From: Sipunculus nudus
Taxonomy: Eukaryota; Annelida; Sipuncula; Golfingiida; Sipunculidae
Length of the DNA stretch: 64,000 nt
Direction of reading: 5' to 3'
Assembly: GCA_026874595.1 (NCBI GenBank)
Contig: CM049309.1
Span: forward strand, 14,494,576-14,558,575
Both the position numbers and the translations under genes were made by a program. The notes under the pieces are model-generated. The model saw only the letters and a program-made list of their open reading frames with translations, did no database searches and was not told the origin of the DNA. The first letter of the stretch is position 1; each line of letters begins with the position of its first letter. This document shows, piece by piece, positions 11,801-22,882 of the stretch.

Positions 11801-14800
11801 CACCATGTCATATATTGTTTACACCAAGCTAGTGTTATGCAGTTTACTAGAGCTCAGCTCCCAAGCTTCAGCTCTAAGTTCCTTAAATTTTGCATACAGT
11901 TAGATGTCCCCCAAGTCCTCTACCATACTAAAAGTTTGGTCACTAGGACTGCATTCCTTCGAGATATTAAGAAAAAACTTCATTTTTCCATTAAAACCCC
12001 ATTGTTACACTTTAAGATTGCCTAATATCAAAACCACTGATCTGACTTTGATAATATATAATATACATATTTTTCTATACATTAGCTATGCACATGCAAG
12101 AAATGATGTCAGTATCGTGTAATTGTTTTAAGTTCTAGGCCCAACCATAATGCACTTTGTAAAAAATCAAGAAATATATTTACTCTCTTAACATGAAAAT
12201 TGCTGAAGTTAGACATATTTTGCCAGGGATATAACATTATTTAATCAAGATTCAATTGTATTCCCAAAATTAGTTCTGAATTTTTCAAATTTTATAAGTT
12301 ATTAGCATAAATATAAAATCAGTACCTTAAATTTTGCGCAACTTTGGCCATGGCATGTTTTTTCCCTGTAAGCACTGTTGATTTAATTTTCATATCTTGC
12401 ACTGGTAAGGATTTAAGCTTCTAAATTCTGAAGTTATAAAAGATTTTTGGTCAAAAACTAGCTTTTATGAAAGTTTTTATGAGACCATATCACACCTTGG
12501 CTGTACTGAAGCCCCTCTTTTATGTCCCCACATTGACCTTTCAGGCCAATTATGCATGCTTGAAGCCAGGCACTCTGCAGCCAGCCAGCTCTTGGGTGGC
12601 TTTAACTGGATCTAACTGTCCAACCCTCTCCACTAGTATTTGTTTAGGCCATAAACATAACAATAAACTTTTTTTTTAATATTTGGTTTATGAGAAGAAC
12701 TTAAAAAAATAAATGGAAAAGGAATTTATAGTTAATGAGTTACAGGGGATTACCTTGCAATTACTGATCATTTATGGATCTTCCATGGATGGCCAAAATT
12801 GTATTTCAAATAACACCATGCAGTCACCATTGGGTATTTTTCATTTCAACCATAAAAATGAAAAATAAATAATTAAAATAAATTGTTGTTTACTATTAGG
12901 GATTATATGAAGCAAGATAATGATAGACAAGGATGCAGTTGATTATATTAAATTAATCTAAATTTCCAGGTCTTTTCCAGGTCTTTAACTTGTTGGTTTA
13001 TATTTATTACAAAATTATAATAATGAATAAATATGTCAAAAATTTAAAATAATACTCAGACAAGTGTTCATTAAAGATTTTAATTTGTTTGACTTATAAC
13101 TCATGGTTGTATCAGTTGTTACATGAGACTGGCTAAATAATCAAAATTTATATTGCTGGTCCTTCATTTCAGTTCATAAAATTAAACATTCCCAACTCCA
13201 GTTTGCTCCTGGTATGATATATTGGGTGTTTTAAAGCTTGGATTAATTTAACACATGTATTAGTTTTATAGCTGAGAATACTTTTCTTTTTTTCCTGATA
13301 CCATTTAAAAAAATATAAATATTCAAATTTTTCCTGTTAGTGCTGTGGATATAATTTTCACAGCATGTACACATTAAAATTTCATGTTAAAATCTGAAAT
13401 TTGAAACCAATTGATCAAAAACTGTAGATTTTATTCAAGTTTCCAGGTACCATGTCTTCATTGTTTGCATCAGATCAGTATAAATGCAGTGTACTGGGCA
13501 GTTACATAACACCTTCAGGTCTGACCTACTGCCACTGTGAGTGTCTGGGTCAGGCAGTAATTACCAGAGAGCCTCTCTTTCTCTCTCTCTCTGGCAGTCT
13601 AGGTCTTTCTTTCTCTCTCTTTCTCTCCTCTGCTTTTTCTCTTTCTTTCTCCATCTTTCTTTCTCTCTTTCTCTCTCTATCTCTCTCTCTCTCTCCCTAA
13701 TTGCCTCCCTTGCTCCCTCCATCCCATTCTGTTGACAGGTACTATAAACTAGATACATTAGCTATAAATGTTGATGCAATTTAGAAATGTGAATCAACTG
13801 AAATATTCACAATCACATGTATGTTATACTGTAAATTTATAGTAACATCCGGAAACTTGGATTAAAATTATGTAATGAAAAAAAGACTAAATGCAAATAT
13901 TGTTAATTTTTTCTTGACCTAGTAGAATGGGGAAAAAAATTATTTGCTTTGTTTCTCCATCTTTCTGTCTGTTTTAAATATTTAATGTTCATGAATAAAC
14001 TTTTTTTTTTATAAGCACTGTTGAATTAAATTTCATATCCTGTATGTATATGCAAGGGTGTTGTAACTCTCACCATCCCCTTCTTCATCCCACTGAGGCT
14101 TTGCTCCTTGGCACTGTGAACAATAGTTCTATGGCTATAGCATAAAATTTAATAATTAAAGGAAATATCTACAGAGAGACAGAGGCATTGTAACTCTGAT
14201 CATAACACAACACCCCTCCCCCCCCCCCCCCTATCAAGTCATTGCACCTGTGGAATGAGGACGTTATGGCAACTGTATACATATCATAAAATTGATAAAA
14301 AAGGTTTACCAAATAAATTGGATCTCATCAGACAAATGTGTAAACTGTTAAACTGTCAACAGCTTATCAAAAAGGTAACCAATGGAAAAGCATGGTCAGG
14401 TCTCAAATATTATTTGCAACATTTTCTTCAATCATATAAACCAACCAACCTCTTCCTCTCAAACATTATCTACATTTCATCATATTTTTAAGATTTTAAC
14501 CTTCCAGGTGGTTCAGTACTGTTGACCATTTGTCCATAGGTACCTATGTACATGCCAGAAATTATGTCAATATTGTGTAATATGTAGACGTGAGGGGCAT
14601 CAAAATAATGCACCTTGTCAAGACCGATCTTGTCAAGATATTATGTCATACAGTCACAAATTCATAAATCCCCTCACCAGTATAGTTAATCATAACCTTT
14701 CATCTGTCAAATTGAACTCTTGCAGTTTTCCATACACTATAGATCCTTCAACAAATAGCCTTATCATCATTATACCACTGCTTAGCATACTGTCATTGCA

Positions 14801-17800
14801 TTCATATTTGCTCAAATAAATTGCTTTTTTTCGACCCCTCCCAAATAAATAAAAAATAACCAACTATATTTTACTCCATATCAATCAGTCAGTCAGGTTA
14901 TTTCATATATCATTTACTCACATATTACATTATATTTCTTTATAAAACCCAACATGACCATGATATTCTAAGCTTTATCTACTCAATATAGTATCACAAT
15001 GGTAATACATTTATAGTCCAATCAGGATCAGCTGAACTTTATTAAAGTTAATCTGAGTGTTAATGTAATTTCACAATATTAAATGAAAAGAAGCATGTGC
15101 TACTACCCTGTCACTTATTTCAAAGCCACAATAGAATTCTGGCTGTGTAAATACTTATTTAAGAAATAAAGATGGTATTTTAAAAACAGAAGTGAATAGA
15201 AATAAAAATAAAGATCGCTGTTTTTGTTTGGCACAGATAGGCCATGACCGTGCAGAGGAGTTCAAATTCCACTGGTGGGACTATGTGTACAATAAAGCTG
15301 CCAGCAGCATCAAAGTAGAAGAATCAGAGGTTTGTTTCCTTTAACAGATTTTTTTCAAGTTTGTAATCAGGTATTATATGGTACTATATCTAATATGTTA
15401 TAAGTAATCAGTGTGCCTTGCCATATGTTATCAGTGTGCCTTGCCACATGTTATCATTGTGCCTTGCCATATGTTATTGGTGTGCCTTGCCATATGTTAT
15501 CATTGTGCCTTGCTATATGTTATTAGTGTGATTTGCCACATGTTATCATTGTGCCTTGCCAGATGTTATTGGTGTGCTGTGCCATATGTAATCATTGTGC
15601 CTTGCCAGATGTTATTGGCATGCCTTGTCACATGTTATCAGTGTGCCTTGCCACATGTTATTATTTTCTCTTTCCACATGTTATCAGTGTGCCGTGCCAC
15701 ATTATTATCGTGCCTTGCCACAAGTTATCAGTGTGCCTTGCTACATGTAATTGCTGTGCCTTGCCACAAGTTAACAATATGCCTTGCCACATGTTATTAC
15801 TGTGCCTTGCCAAAAGTTATCACTGTGCCTTGCAACATATTATCGCTGTGCTTTACCACATGTTATCAGTGTTCTTTGCCACTGTTATTATTGTTAAAAA
15901 TGATGTTTCACATTATTCATTGGCTATAATTGTTAAAAAATTAACAAGCATTATGTGGATGATTGAATATTTAAGAACCTTTGACTAAATTTACTGTAGG
16001 TAGATAGTTAAACATTTGTATGCATTAAGTCATAAAAAAATATAGAAAAAAAAACTGTTGTGCCCTTTCTTTTAATTCCCCACACCTAAAATTTTATCAT
16101 GCACAGAAACATATTTAAACAAAGCCATAAACTGACAATTGTTTTTACACAAAAATTATAGAATTTCTGTATAATATAATTGAATATAATATATTTATGT
16201 GTATGTCCAAAGCCATGTTTGCTTTTAGGGAGATAAATGGCCTTTGGTTTGAGAAAACTAAAGTGAATACTTATAATTACAGTGTTATAATGTTGTTGTA
16301 ATGCTATAATGCTTAAGGACACTTATTCAGGATGGAGTTGGTGTTGCCAAGGTAACGGAAGGAAACAATGGCATCATCAGCAACAAGAGACCGCTGTCAA
16401 AGAACTTGGCTAACAAGGCAATGCTGTATGGATCGTTTGTCAAGGTGAAAGCTCTAAGGGTTAGGTGTAGAATATGTAAAGCTGCAGCATTTTGTGAAAC
16501 AAGTTGAGGCAATTTGTGAAAATATCATGAAGTTAGCTGAAATGAATTTATTTAGAGAGATATGTTTAAAATTATAGCACTGAAGAAAGAAGTTATGCAT
16601 TCTTGTATTTTATTTCATATCAGTGTAGTAAGCCCAGTAAAAAGTGTATTGTTGCCTCACACTCAAGTAGTAATTTACCCAGCATAAATGGAGCAATCTA
16701 TTACTGATATTTCTCTGAAGCCTAAGGCCTGATTATAGTACATATATTCACTTTATTTTTCTCTTTTGTATGCTGATATTTTTATGGATGTCATTTAGAT
16801 CATAGAAATTGATAATAGATTTCATAAGCCATGAAACCCACCAATCACACTTTATAAAAATTGAATTACAATGATCATGAACACAAAAGTTCTAGTAACA
16901 AATTAACCTCTTTGATGATTGGTCATGCTTAAAGGAAAAATTTTGTTATCAGTTTTGAACAATTGTTTTTCTAATCCAGGGGGCGACACTTGATAATGGG
17001 ACAGAGAAAGCAGAAGAGTCATCAGGTGACTCATCCAGCGACGCTGAAGATGAAGCCATTCCAGACAATAAATACAGGTACAGCTTGAACCTTTAATATA
17101 TGACTGAGGTGTACATGCTTGTTGTGACAGTCCGACTTGATAGTTAGTTATATGTTTCTTCTACTGAAGTTCTACCTTTGTCAATTAAACTATTCTGTGT
17201 ATTGAGATAAAATGCAGAAACAAGTAAAATACACGACACAGCAAAAGAAAGGTTTAAATTTAACCACAATCAAAATGTTCTGTGTATTGAGATAAAATGC
17301 AGAAATAAGTAAAATACACGACACAGCAAAAGAAAGGTTTAAATTTAACCACAATCAAACTATTCTGTGTATTGAGATATAATGCAGAAATAAGTAAAAT
17401 ACATAACACAGAAAAAGAAAATTTTAAATTCAACCACAATTTTACCATTCTATGTAATGAGATAAAATGCAGGAATAAGTAAAATACATGACACAGTAAA
17501 AGAAAATTTTAAATCAACCACAACTTTACCATTCTATGTAATGAGATAAAATGCAGGAATAAGTAAATAACATGACACAGCAAAAGAAAGTTTTAAATTC
17601 AACCACAATCATACCATTCTGTGCAATGCGATAAAATGCAGAAATAAGTAAAATACATAATACAGTCAAAGATAGTTATAAATTCAACCACAGTCAAACT
17701 ATTTTGTGGAATGAGATAAAATGCAGAAATAAGTAAAATACATGACACAGCAAAAGAAAGTTTTAAAGTCAACCATAACCTGCATACACACCATACATAG

Positions 17801-19486
17801 AGGCCTTAGCACAGTATGCAGGGTTGTTATCAGATCCATATGAGAGTGGTGTCTTTGGTTTTAATCTTTTATGATGTATGCACCCTGCTCTCTTTTGCCT
17901 GACTACAAGTTGGGGGGTCCTGTGCCAGCTCCTGGTGCTGAAACAAGCTGCGGTCAAAGCAAAGGAGATTTAGTTAGCATGTCTGATTTTATAACCATTG
18001 CTAAAGGGGTATAAATTTTGCATGAGTCATCTTCTTCTAGTTAAGCAAACAACTTCAAATAGTTGATATTGTCACCTGATGGCAATTGTAAACAGGATTG
18101 TTACACCAGAAAGAAATGTTCAGCATTTTGATCTAAAGGATTTTAAAGTGAATAGATTTTGATGAAAGGGTAACATGTTTTGCTGCTTGTTGAAATATTG
18201 ATGATGTTTGCATTGTTTAAATACTTTAATGGGATGATAATGACGCACAGGCAAATGATGTAAATTATACTTGGAATATCAGCTTCTTTAATCAAACCGT
18301 TCCCTTTATTTTAGCTGCACTGACGAATCAATGTTGAAAATCTGTGGTGGGAGAACAGCACACAAGTAAGTTCTAATTGTCTGCATCAGGGAATACTTAA
18401 ACTTGATCTGTTTACTGGGTACATCAGTGAAATCTGGCTGACATGACCACTTGTGAGACTGGCCCAAGTGGTCATGTTAGTGCGATGGTCATGTTAGCAG
18501 GAGAGTTTTTGGAGGATTTACATTAGCCTGAGACCAAAAAATTGGTTGTTTTTGCAGGGTGGTCCTGATATTTTTTGGCGGTCATTAGATTAGATTTCAC
18601 TGTATGACAAAATGGTTTGAGATTCTACATGTTCTTCAGAAATACAGCGAAGGGTTTTGACCCCTGATAACAGTGAGATAAATAACAAAGTATACTTGTA
18701 AGCTTCATGGATTCTGCTAATATATTAATTGAAATTTTCTCAAGATTTTCACCCAAAAGTAACAGTATGCAAAGAAAGCATGGTATCAAATTGTGGCTGA
18801 CATAGTCAGTGGTAGAGCTAAATTTTTATTCTTATCATAAGATCCCTCAAATAATTCACCATAGAAATATTCAGATACATTTCCTGTAAAAAAATCATAT
18901 AATTTTATACAATATATAATCATGATTTAAATGGAATTTTAGTCTCATATTAAATACAGTGATTTCAGTTTTTATAATCTCATATATCTTTTACAGAGCT
19001 GCCAGACATGGGTTTGGATTAAGCGGGAAACTGGCAAGACTTGAGGCACAGGAAATGGCAAGAGTTAATGAAGGTCAAGGTGACTCAAGTCTGGGTCAAG
19101 GTCATGAAGGAACTTCTAAGAAAAAGAAGAAGAAGAAGAGAAAGTTATCAGAAATAAATAATGATCATGATCAGAATGATGCTGATGACATTGCCTCCAG
19201 TGATTCAGGAGTTAATACCTCACATAAACCTAAGAAACAGAAGAAAAAGAAGAAAAATAGGTCAGAAAAAAGTGAAAGTCACGATGCAGCCACACTGCAG
19301 AATGTTGAAAGTGAAAAGCCACAAGACATTCCTGAGGAAGTGGTGGCTAGAAAGAAAAAGAAGAAGAAATCTAAAACGAATGATGAAGTCAAAAGTAGAG
19401 ATTTAGCAGACATTGATGTTTCAGATTTAGGTTCAAGTCACAGTAAGAAGCATAAGAAGAAAAAGAAAAGAAACCACAGTGATTAA
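5839..19486 (+). CDS. GPATCH4: G-patch domain-containing protein 4 (seven coding exons, complete)
   Basis: Seven exons join in frame: 5839-5890, 6404-6481, 15241-15329, 16331-16444, 16980-17077, 18315-18365 and 18997-19486 (stop included), giving 323 aa. Every intron is GT-AG. Residues 1 to about 60 form the G-patch, with the glycine-rich core GWTDGKGLGKSENG and the family-typical HDTAGVGH and FHWWDYVYNKAAS segments that follow it. A middle block ends in KAMLYGSFVKGATL. The last 160 residues are acidic/serine stretches alternating with four lysine runs of five to eight residues, as expected of a nucleolar protein. G-patch proteins activate DEAH-box RNA helicases. For this family the known partner is DHX15, with roles in nucleolar rRNA and snRNA modification. 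The start is chosen because the G-patch begins at once and the first junction completes the GKGLG glycine. The human protein is somewhat longer, mainly in its charged tail. Confidence 0.93.
6064..6109. repeat. Near-perfect 22-bp-arm palindrome in GPATCH4 intron 1
   Basis: The arms 6064-6085 and 6088-6109 are reverse complements with one mismatch, separated by only two bases. A second small inverted repeat (CTGTAC/GTACAG) follows at once. Transcribed from the gene, this part of the intron would fold into a tight hairpin. Confidence 0.85.
6404..6481 (+). CDS. GPATCH4: GPATCH4 exon 2
   Basis: Encodes the G-patch core KGLGKSENGMKDAIKVK and continues to the valine of GVGH. The acceptor is tttacag|ga and the donor is gttg|gtaata. 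It is followed directly by repeat DNA that fills intron 2. Confidence 0.93.
6790..6848. repeat. (CCGT)n tract inside family 2 copy A
   Basis: Tandem CCGT with a few CTGT variants, at the same relative place in copies C (53457-53493) and D (61232-61284). It is a fixed part of the element that varies in length. Confidence 0.9.
8317..8334. repeat. Poly(C) tract in family 2
   Basis: C run broken by a single T. Similar tracts lie at 8608-8629, 9150-9164, 10303-10313, 14218-14231 and 62071-62091, always inside family 2 sequence. Confidence 0.9.
8608..8629. repeat. Poly(C) tract, 22 nt
   Basis: Uninterrupted C run inside family 2 copy A. It is capable in principle of forming an i-motif, with a G-quadruplex on the other strand. 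Confidence 0.95.
9590..11306 (+). mobile_element. Family 2 fragment with intact 3' end
   Basis: Internal family 2 sequence that ends in TCAGCTGAGC (11274-11283) followed by the hairpin GACC-CATA-GGTC and CCCTTGT. The 5' hairpin is missing, so this is either the tail of a rearranged copy A or a separate insertion. It contains the CT-rich tract at about 9725-9801. Confidence 0.55.
9725..9801. repeat. CT-rich (CTCTCTTT)n tract
   Basis: Pyrimidine-only run inside family 2. The matching run in the downstream duplicate is at 13575-13696. Confidence 0.9.
11307..15036 (+). mobile_element. Second family 2 block, a diverged tandem copy of 7000-11280
   Basis: It starts in mid-unit (TATTTTCACACTTCAGGACT at about 11319) right after the previous 3' end and runs in the same order as 7007 to about 11280, with matched blocks offset by about 3.75-4.3 kb. 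It ends at ATCAGCTGA before the 3' hairpin. The segment 12480-12670 is absent from copy A but present in copy C (about 54820-55000). Both ends are missing, so it arose by duplication within the array or by truncation. Confidence 0.55.
13575..13696. repeat. CT-rich tract
   Basis: Pyrimidine tract of CTCT and CTTT units, homologous in position to the one at 9725. Its frames give serine/leucine strings that are not genes. Confidence 0.9.
15241..15329 (+). CDS. GPATCH4: GPATCH4 exon 3
   Basis: Encodes GHDRAEEFKFHWWDYVYNKA and then SSIKVEESE, the signature that follows the G-patch in this family. Two AGs are close together at the acceptor, and only the second (atag|gcc) keeps frame. Confidence 0.93.
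15390..15893. repeat. 23-bp minisatellite in GPATCH4 intron 3
   Basis: About 21 copies of a unit close to TGCCTTGCCACATGTTATCA plus three bases. Because 23 is not a multiple of three, all three frames stay open and give long artefactual cysteine-rich frames. It starts about 60 bp after exon 3. Confidence 0.93.
16331..16444 (+). CDS. GPATCH4: GPATCH4 exon 4
   Basis: 38 codons, phase 0 at both ends. It starts DGVGVAKVTEG and ends NKAMLYGSFVK at the donor gtcaag|gtgaaa. The NKxxLxxxLANKAMLYG block is typical of GPATCH4. Confidence 0.9.
16980..17077 (+). CDS. GPATCH4: GPATCH4 exon 5
   Basis: Begins GATLDNGTEKAEESSGD and carries an acidic/serine stretch. The acceptor is ctaatccag|gggg and the donor is tacag|gtacag. 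Confidence 0.88.
17193..17785. repeat. 85-bp tandem repeat in GPATCH4 intron 5
   Basis: Seven units start at 17193, 17278, 17363, 17448, 17532, 17617 and 17702, that is, spaced 85, 85, 85, 84, 85 and 85 bp. Each begins near TTCTGTGTATTGAGATAAAA and ends with an ACCACAAT block. It begins about 115 bp after exon 5. Confidence 0.93.
18315..18365 (+). CDS. GPATCH4: GPATCH4 exon 6
   Basis: A 51-nt exon that reads CTDESMLKICGGRTAH and enters and leaves in phase 2. The donor is cacaa|gtaagt. The segment is short but has good splice sites and joins both neighbours in frame. Confidence 0.85.
18997..19486 (+). CDS. GPATCH4: GPATCH4 exon 7 and stop
   Basis: Starts after ttttacag at 18996 and completes a lysine codon, then AARHGFGLSGKLARLEAQE. 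The rest is a basic tail with repeated lysine runs and intervening acidic patches. The frame is open upstream to 18959, but those codons are intron. Confidence 0.92.
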
Positions 19487-19499
19487 GCATGGATTTTTA

Positions 19500-19549
19500 A
19501 ATAAAATTATTTACTAACCAATTTACAAGTCAGCATTGAATTTAATAAA
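19500..19549 (+). terminator. GPATCH4 polyadenylation signals
   Basis: Two AATAAA hexamers at 19500-19505 and 19544-19549, 14 and 58 bases after the stop codon. The second is followed by T-rich sequence. Which one is used cannot be told from sequence. Confidence 0.6.
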
Positions 19550-19789
19550 TTGTTATTGTGATTATTGAATATTGAGTAAATAAGTCTCCATGCAGTTTTT
19601 TTTTGTCTGTGGTGGTTAAACTTGGTACTATTACGTAAAAATGTTGCATTGAACTTTATGAGAAATATGCTTATTAAATGTTAATATTAAGCTTCACTCC
19701 AACTCAAAAGCAAATGTTCATATATTCGTCAAGTTCATCAGTGCTTTTTTATCCCTGATATACTTGGAGCGAACCTTTGAGCTTATGAG

Positions 19790-20650
19790 AAGGTGTGGCA
19801 TCATCCCATACTGTATCAAAAACAGCAGGAGCCAAATTTTATGCAAATAGTCAGTCATCTAAAAAACTATTGCATTTTGTTAATTTTTTCCTATCTGCTT
19901 TTACAAAGGTCTTATAGGGAAAAAGCTAAAAAACTAAAAATCTTCTTCTCCAAAATTGTCCAGCCAAATTGTTAGTATTATACAGAAATAATCAGTGAAA
20001 CAATCTCTGTAAAGTTTGTTCAAATGGTTCAAGTTTGATGAATTTTGGCCAAGTTACAGGAATCTGAACTAAGTCATTTGGCAAAAAAAAGGATACAAAA
20101 ATTACAATATCAGAAATACCAGGAGCTATGATCACAAAATTTTATGCAATTGTTGGTTACATGACTCATATTTGACATTGGTGTTTGTATTGGTGGTGCC
20201 AATCGACCTTTTATGGGGGTCATCAGTACCATAATTTCACCCATAATTTCTCAGGAATAGTGGGAGCTAGCATCCTCATTTTCTTTGCAAAAATCTGTTA
20301 CATATCAAATGTTGTGTTATTGAGCTTTTTGTGGTGCCACCTGCATTAACTGTAAAATTAAAATATCTTCTTCTCTGAATCATTCAGCCAAATGGTTCAA
20401 TATTTCACAGAAATGGTCCTAGAGATGAGTTTTCTCAAGTTTGTTCAGATGGTTTGGATTTGATGAATTTTGGTCGAGTTTCAGGAATTTGAACTTAGTC
20501 ATTTGGCTAAGTAAGCATACTAACATAATCTCAGAAACAACAGGAGCTAGCATCACCAAGTCTTGTGTAAATTTTGGTCGAATGACTCGTATTTGAAATT
20601 GCAGTTTATGTGGCGCAACTGTGACATGTTTTTTTACAAACAAATACCTA
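19790..20650. repeat. Degenerate tandem units, unclassified
   Basis: The phrase CAGGAGCTA, with AATTTTATGCAAAT-type text after it, recurs near 19820, 20128, 20268 and 20540 with loose spacing. One interval holds GTGGTGCCACCTGCATT, which resembles the family 1 core. This is probably an old, decayed element of the same general kind. Confidence 0.45.
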
Positions 20651-21098
20651 ATAATTTAAGTCACTTTCATCTTAAAAAATGTTTTATGGAGAAATTCTCA
20701 AGCTGAATTATTTTTCTAGGGTAGGGTTCTTTTAGTTGTATAAGAATATTATGAGTTCATTGATTTTTTAGCTCAGCTGACTTTCAGTCATGCTGGGCTA
20801 TAGCGATGGGTCTTTGTCCGTTGTCCTTCCGTCTGTCCGTCCGGCCGGCCGGCTGTCCGTTAGTAGGGCACAAATTGTAACCGTAGGGGCTAGGGCCATG
20901 AACTCTATGCAGTCTTAGAGGTTATAAAAAGATCTCCTTGCAAACCTGAAATTAGGTCACTGCGACCTATATTCTCGAAGTTATGGGGTGTGTTTGCACC
21001 CCCCAGAAATAACTCTTTGAGACAAAATTTTCATCCCAAACCTTCCATCTTTCATATACAGCTCACCTACCAACAGGGGAAGAACCATAATTTTTTTT

Positions 21099-21125
21099 AG
21101 GTCAAAAGGTCAAAGGTCAAGGTCA
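21099..21125 (+). promoter_or_regulatory. Cluster of four AGGTCA half-sites (DR2, DR1, DR0)
   Basis: AGGTCA occurs at 21099-21104, 21107-21112, 21114-21119 and 21120-21125. The second and third form a perfect DR1. Further pairs are at 21388-21393/21395-21400 (perfect DR1) and 21531-21536/21537-21542. Such direct repeats bind nuclear receptors. Activity here is untested, and the sites lie inside a repeat. Confidence 0.5.
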
Positions 21126-22882
21126 CAGGAGCCTCTTCTTTGAAAAGCCTGTGGATGCATTTTAAGCCAACCCTTTCATCCCAATTCTTTGATTTTTCAC
21201 ATATAGCTCACCTACTAAGTTGGAGAAGAATCCTATAGATTTTGAGGTCACAATGTCAAAGGTCAGGGTCACAGGATCCACTTCTTTGAAAAGGTTGTGG
21301 ACACATTTCAAGCTAGACTTTTCATTCCAAATCTTCCAGCACTGATATCGCTTCTCTGCCAACAGCGGAAAAGACCTGTTGATTTTGAGGTCAAAGGTCA
21401 AGTTCACAGCACCCACTTCTTGCGTGGAGTCATTTCAGGCAAACTTTTCAATCTGTACCTTCCATCTGTCATATATGGCTTACCTACCAATAAGGTAAGA
21501 AGCCTATTGATGTTGAGGTCAAAAAGTCAAAGGTCAAGGTCACAATATTTAATTGTTCTAAATGCTTGTGAGCATATTTCAAGTGTAACTGTTCAACCCA
21601 AACCTTCAGTCTTTCACATATGCCACATCTATGCATCACTCAGTTTGACTCAAACTTCATATTTATGGGTCTTTTTACTTGAATAAATAACTTATTGATT
21701 TTGGGGTCAGCTGGTCAGCAGGTTAAAGGTTGCAGGTCAAAGGTATTCACCCATTGGTTGCCAAGTAATTACACCAGATTAAAGTGGTTAGTAGTTACCC
21801 ATCATTTAGAAAGAATCCAGTTGATATATGGGCAAAAGGCCAAGGTCATAGGTCAGGGATGTTCACAATTACTTATTTTATAGACTATCTCTATTTTTCT
21901 TGTATATATAACCATCCCACTCCAGCTGGTACATCTCCCTGTGTGGCTGTAATTGTGAGTGACACTGGTGACATATGACTCCCTTTTGTATCAGCCTATG
22001 AAGTGATAAGGCTCAGTGATAAGTACCTCGTTACTTCATAACAAAAACACTGTTGTCAGAATGCTTCAGCCAGGCATTAAGACTATGAGAATATAGTATT
22101 AGTGTTTAGCTACTGATTTATAAGATGATGGGAACATTTTGCAGTTTATTTTATGGAATCCTAGCAATTAACTTAGTTTCCTAGATATCTGAATATTTTA
22201 ATATATATCACCACATATAAAAGCAAGTGTTTGTTCTCATAATATGTGGATGTGTACCTTAATTTAGGATGGCTTTTTGTTTTATTTCAAGACTCTTAGT
22301 CATGCTTTCTGCATTTCTTTTCTTTCAGGTTTGGCAGTTTACCTACCCTGCTGACCCCATTGAAAAGCAGAGTGATAATAAAAAATATTGGACTTACACT
22401 TTTTACAATTGCATATCTATAAATCTGATATGAGGGCCTGGACATGCCTTTTGAATTATTTTGGGCATTCATTACTGGATAATTTGCCCCAAGTTTGGTG
22501 TCTTATTGGAGAATGTGGGATATCAAATGTCATACTTGTCAGAAATCCATTATGTCTGCCAGTTAGCCACCTTAAAAATTATTTCTTCAGTGCAGTTTCA
22601 GTAATTTTTCTTTAATGTTTGGTCCGATTTAGAGAATGTTTGTTGTCTGATTTCAGACTTGTCAGAAGTCCAATATGGCCATCAGGCAACCATCTTTTAA
22701 TTCCTTTTGATCATATTATCTCAAGAACAGTTAAAGTGAATGCAGTTGGATGTATATTTATGTAATCTTGTAAAGGATTGGGTCAAATATTTCTGAATAA
22801 ATATTACCATCATTTATAAAAGTGCAGTACAGTTGGCTTGTATTGAATAAAAATTCATAAAGAAGCACCTGTTTCTCAATAA

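Noticed and set aside
15411-15988. Cysteine-rich frames of 172 and 151 codons
   Set aside because: They are translations of the 23-bp minisatellite, which stays open in all three frames.
16445-16464. Longer version of GPATCH4 exon 4 ending at the donor ag|gtgtag
   Set aside because: The donor at 16445 joins exon 5 in frame and gives the family-typical FVK-x-ATL; the longer form shifts out of frame with exon 5.
15390-17785. CRISPR array
   Set aside because: The regular repeats are contiguous tandem units without unique spacers, in a eukaryotic intron.
18959-18996. Upstream ATG extending the last GPATCH4 exon as a 175-codon gene
   Set aside because: These bases are intron; the ttttacag acceptor at 18996 joins exon 6 in frame.
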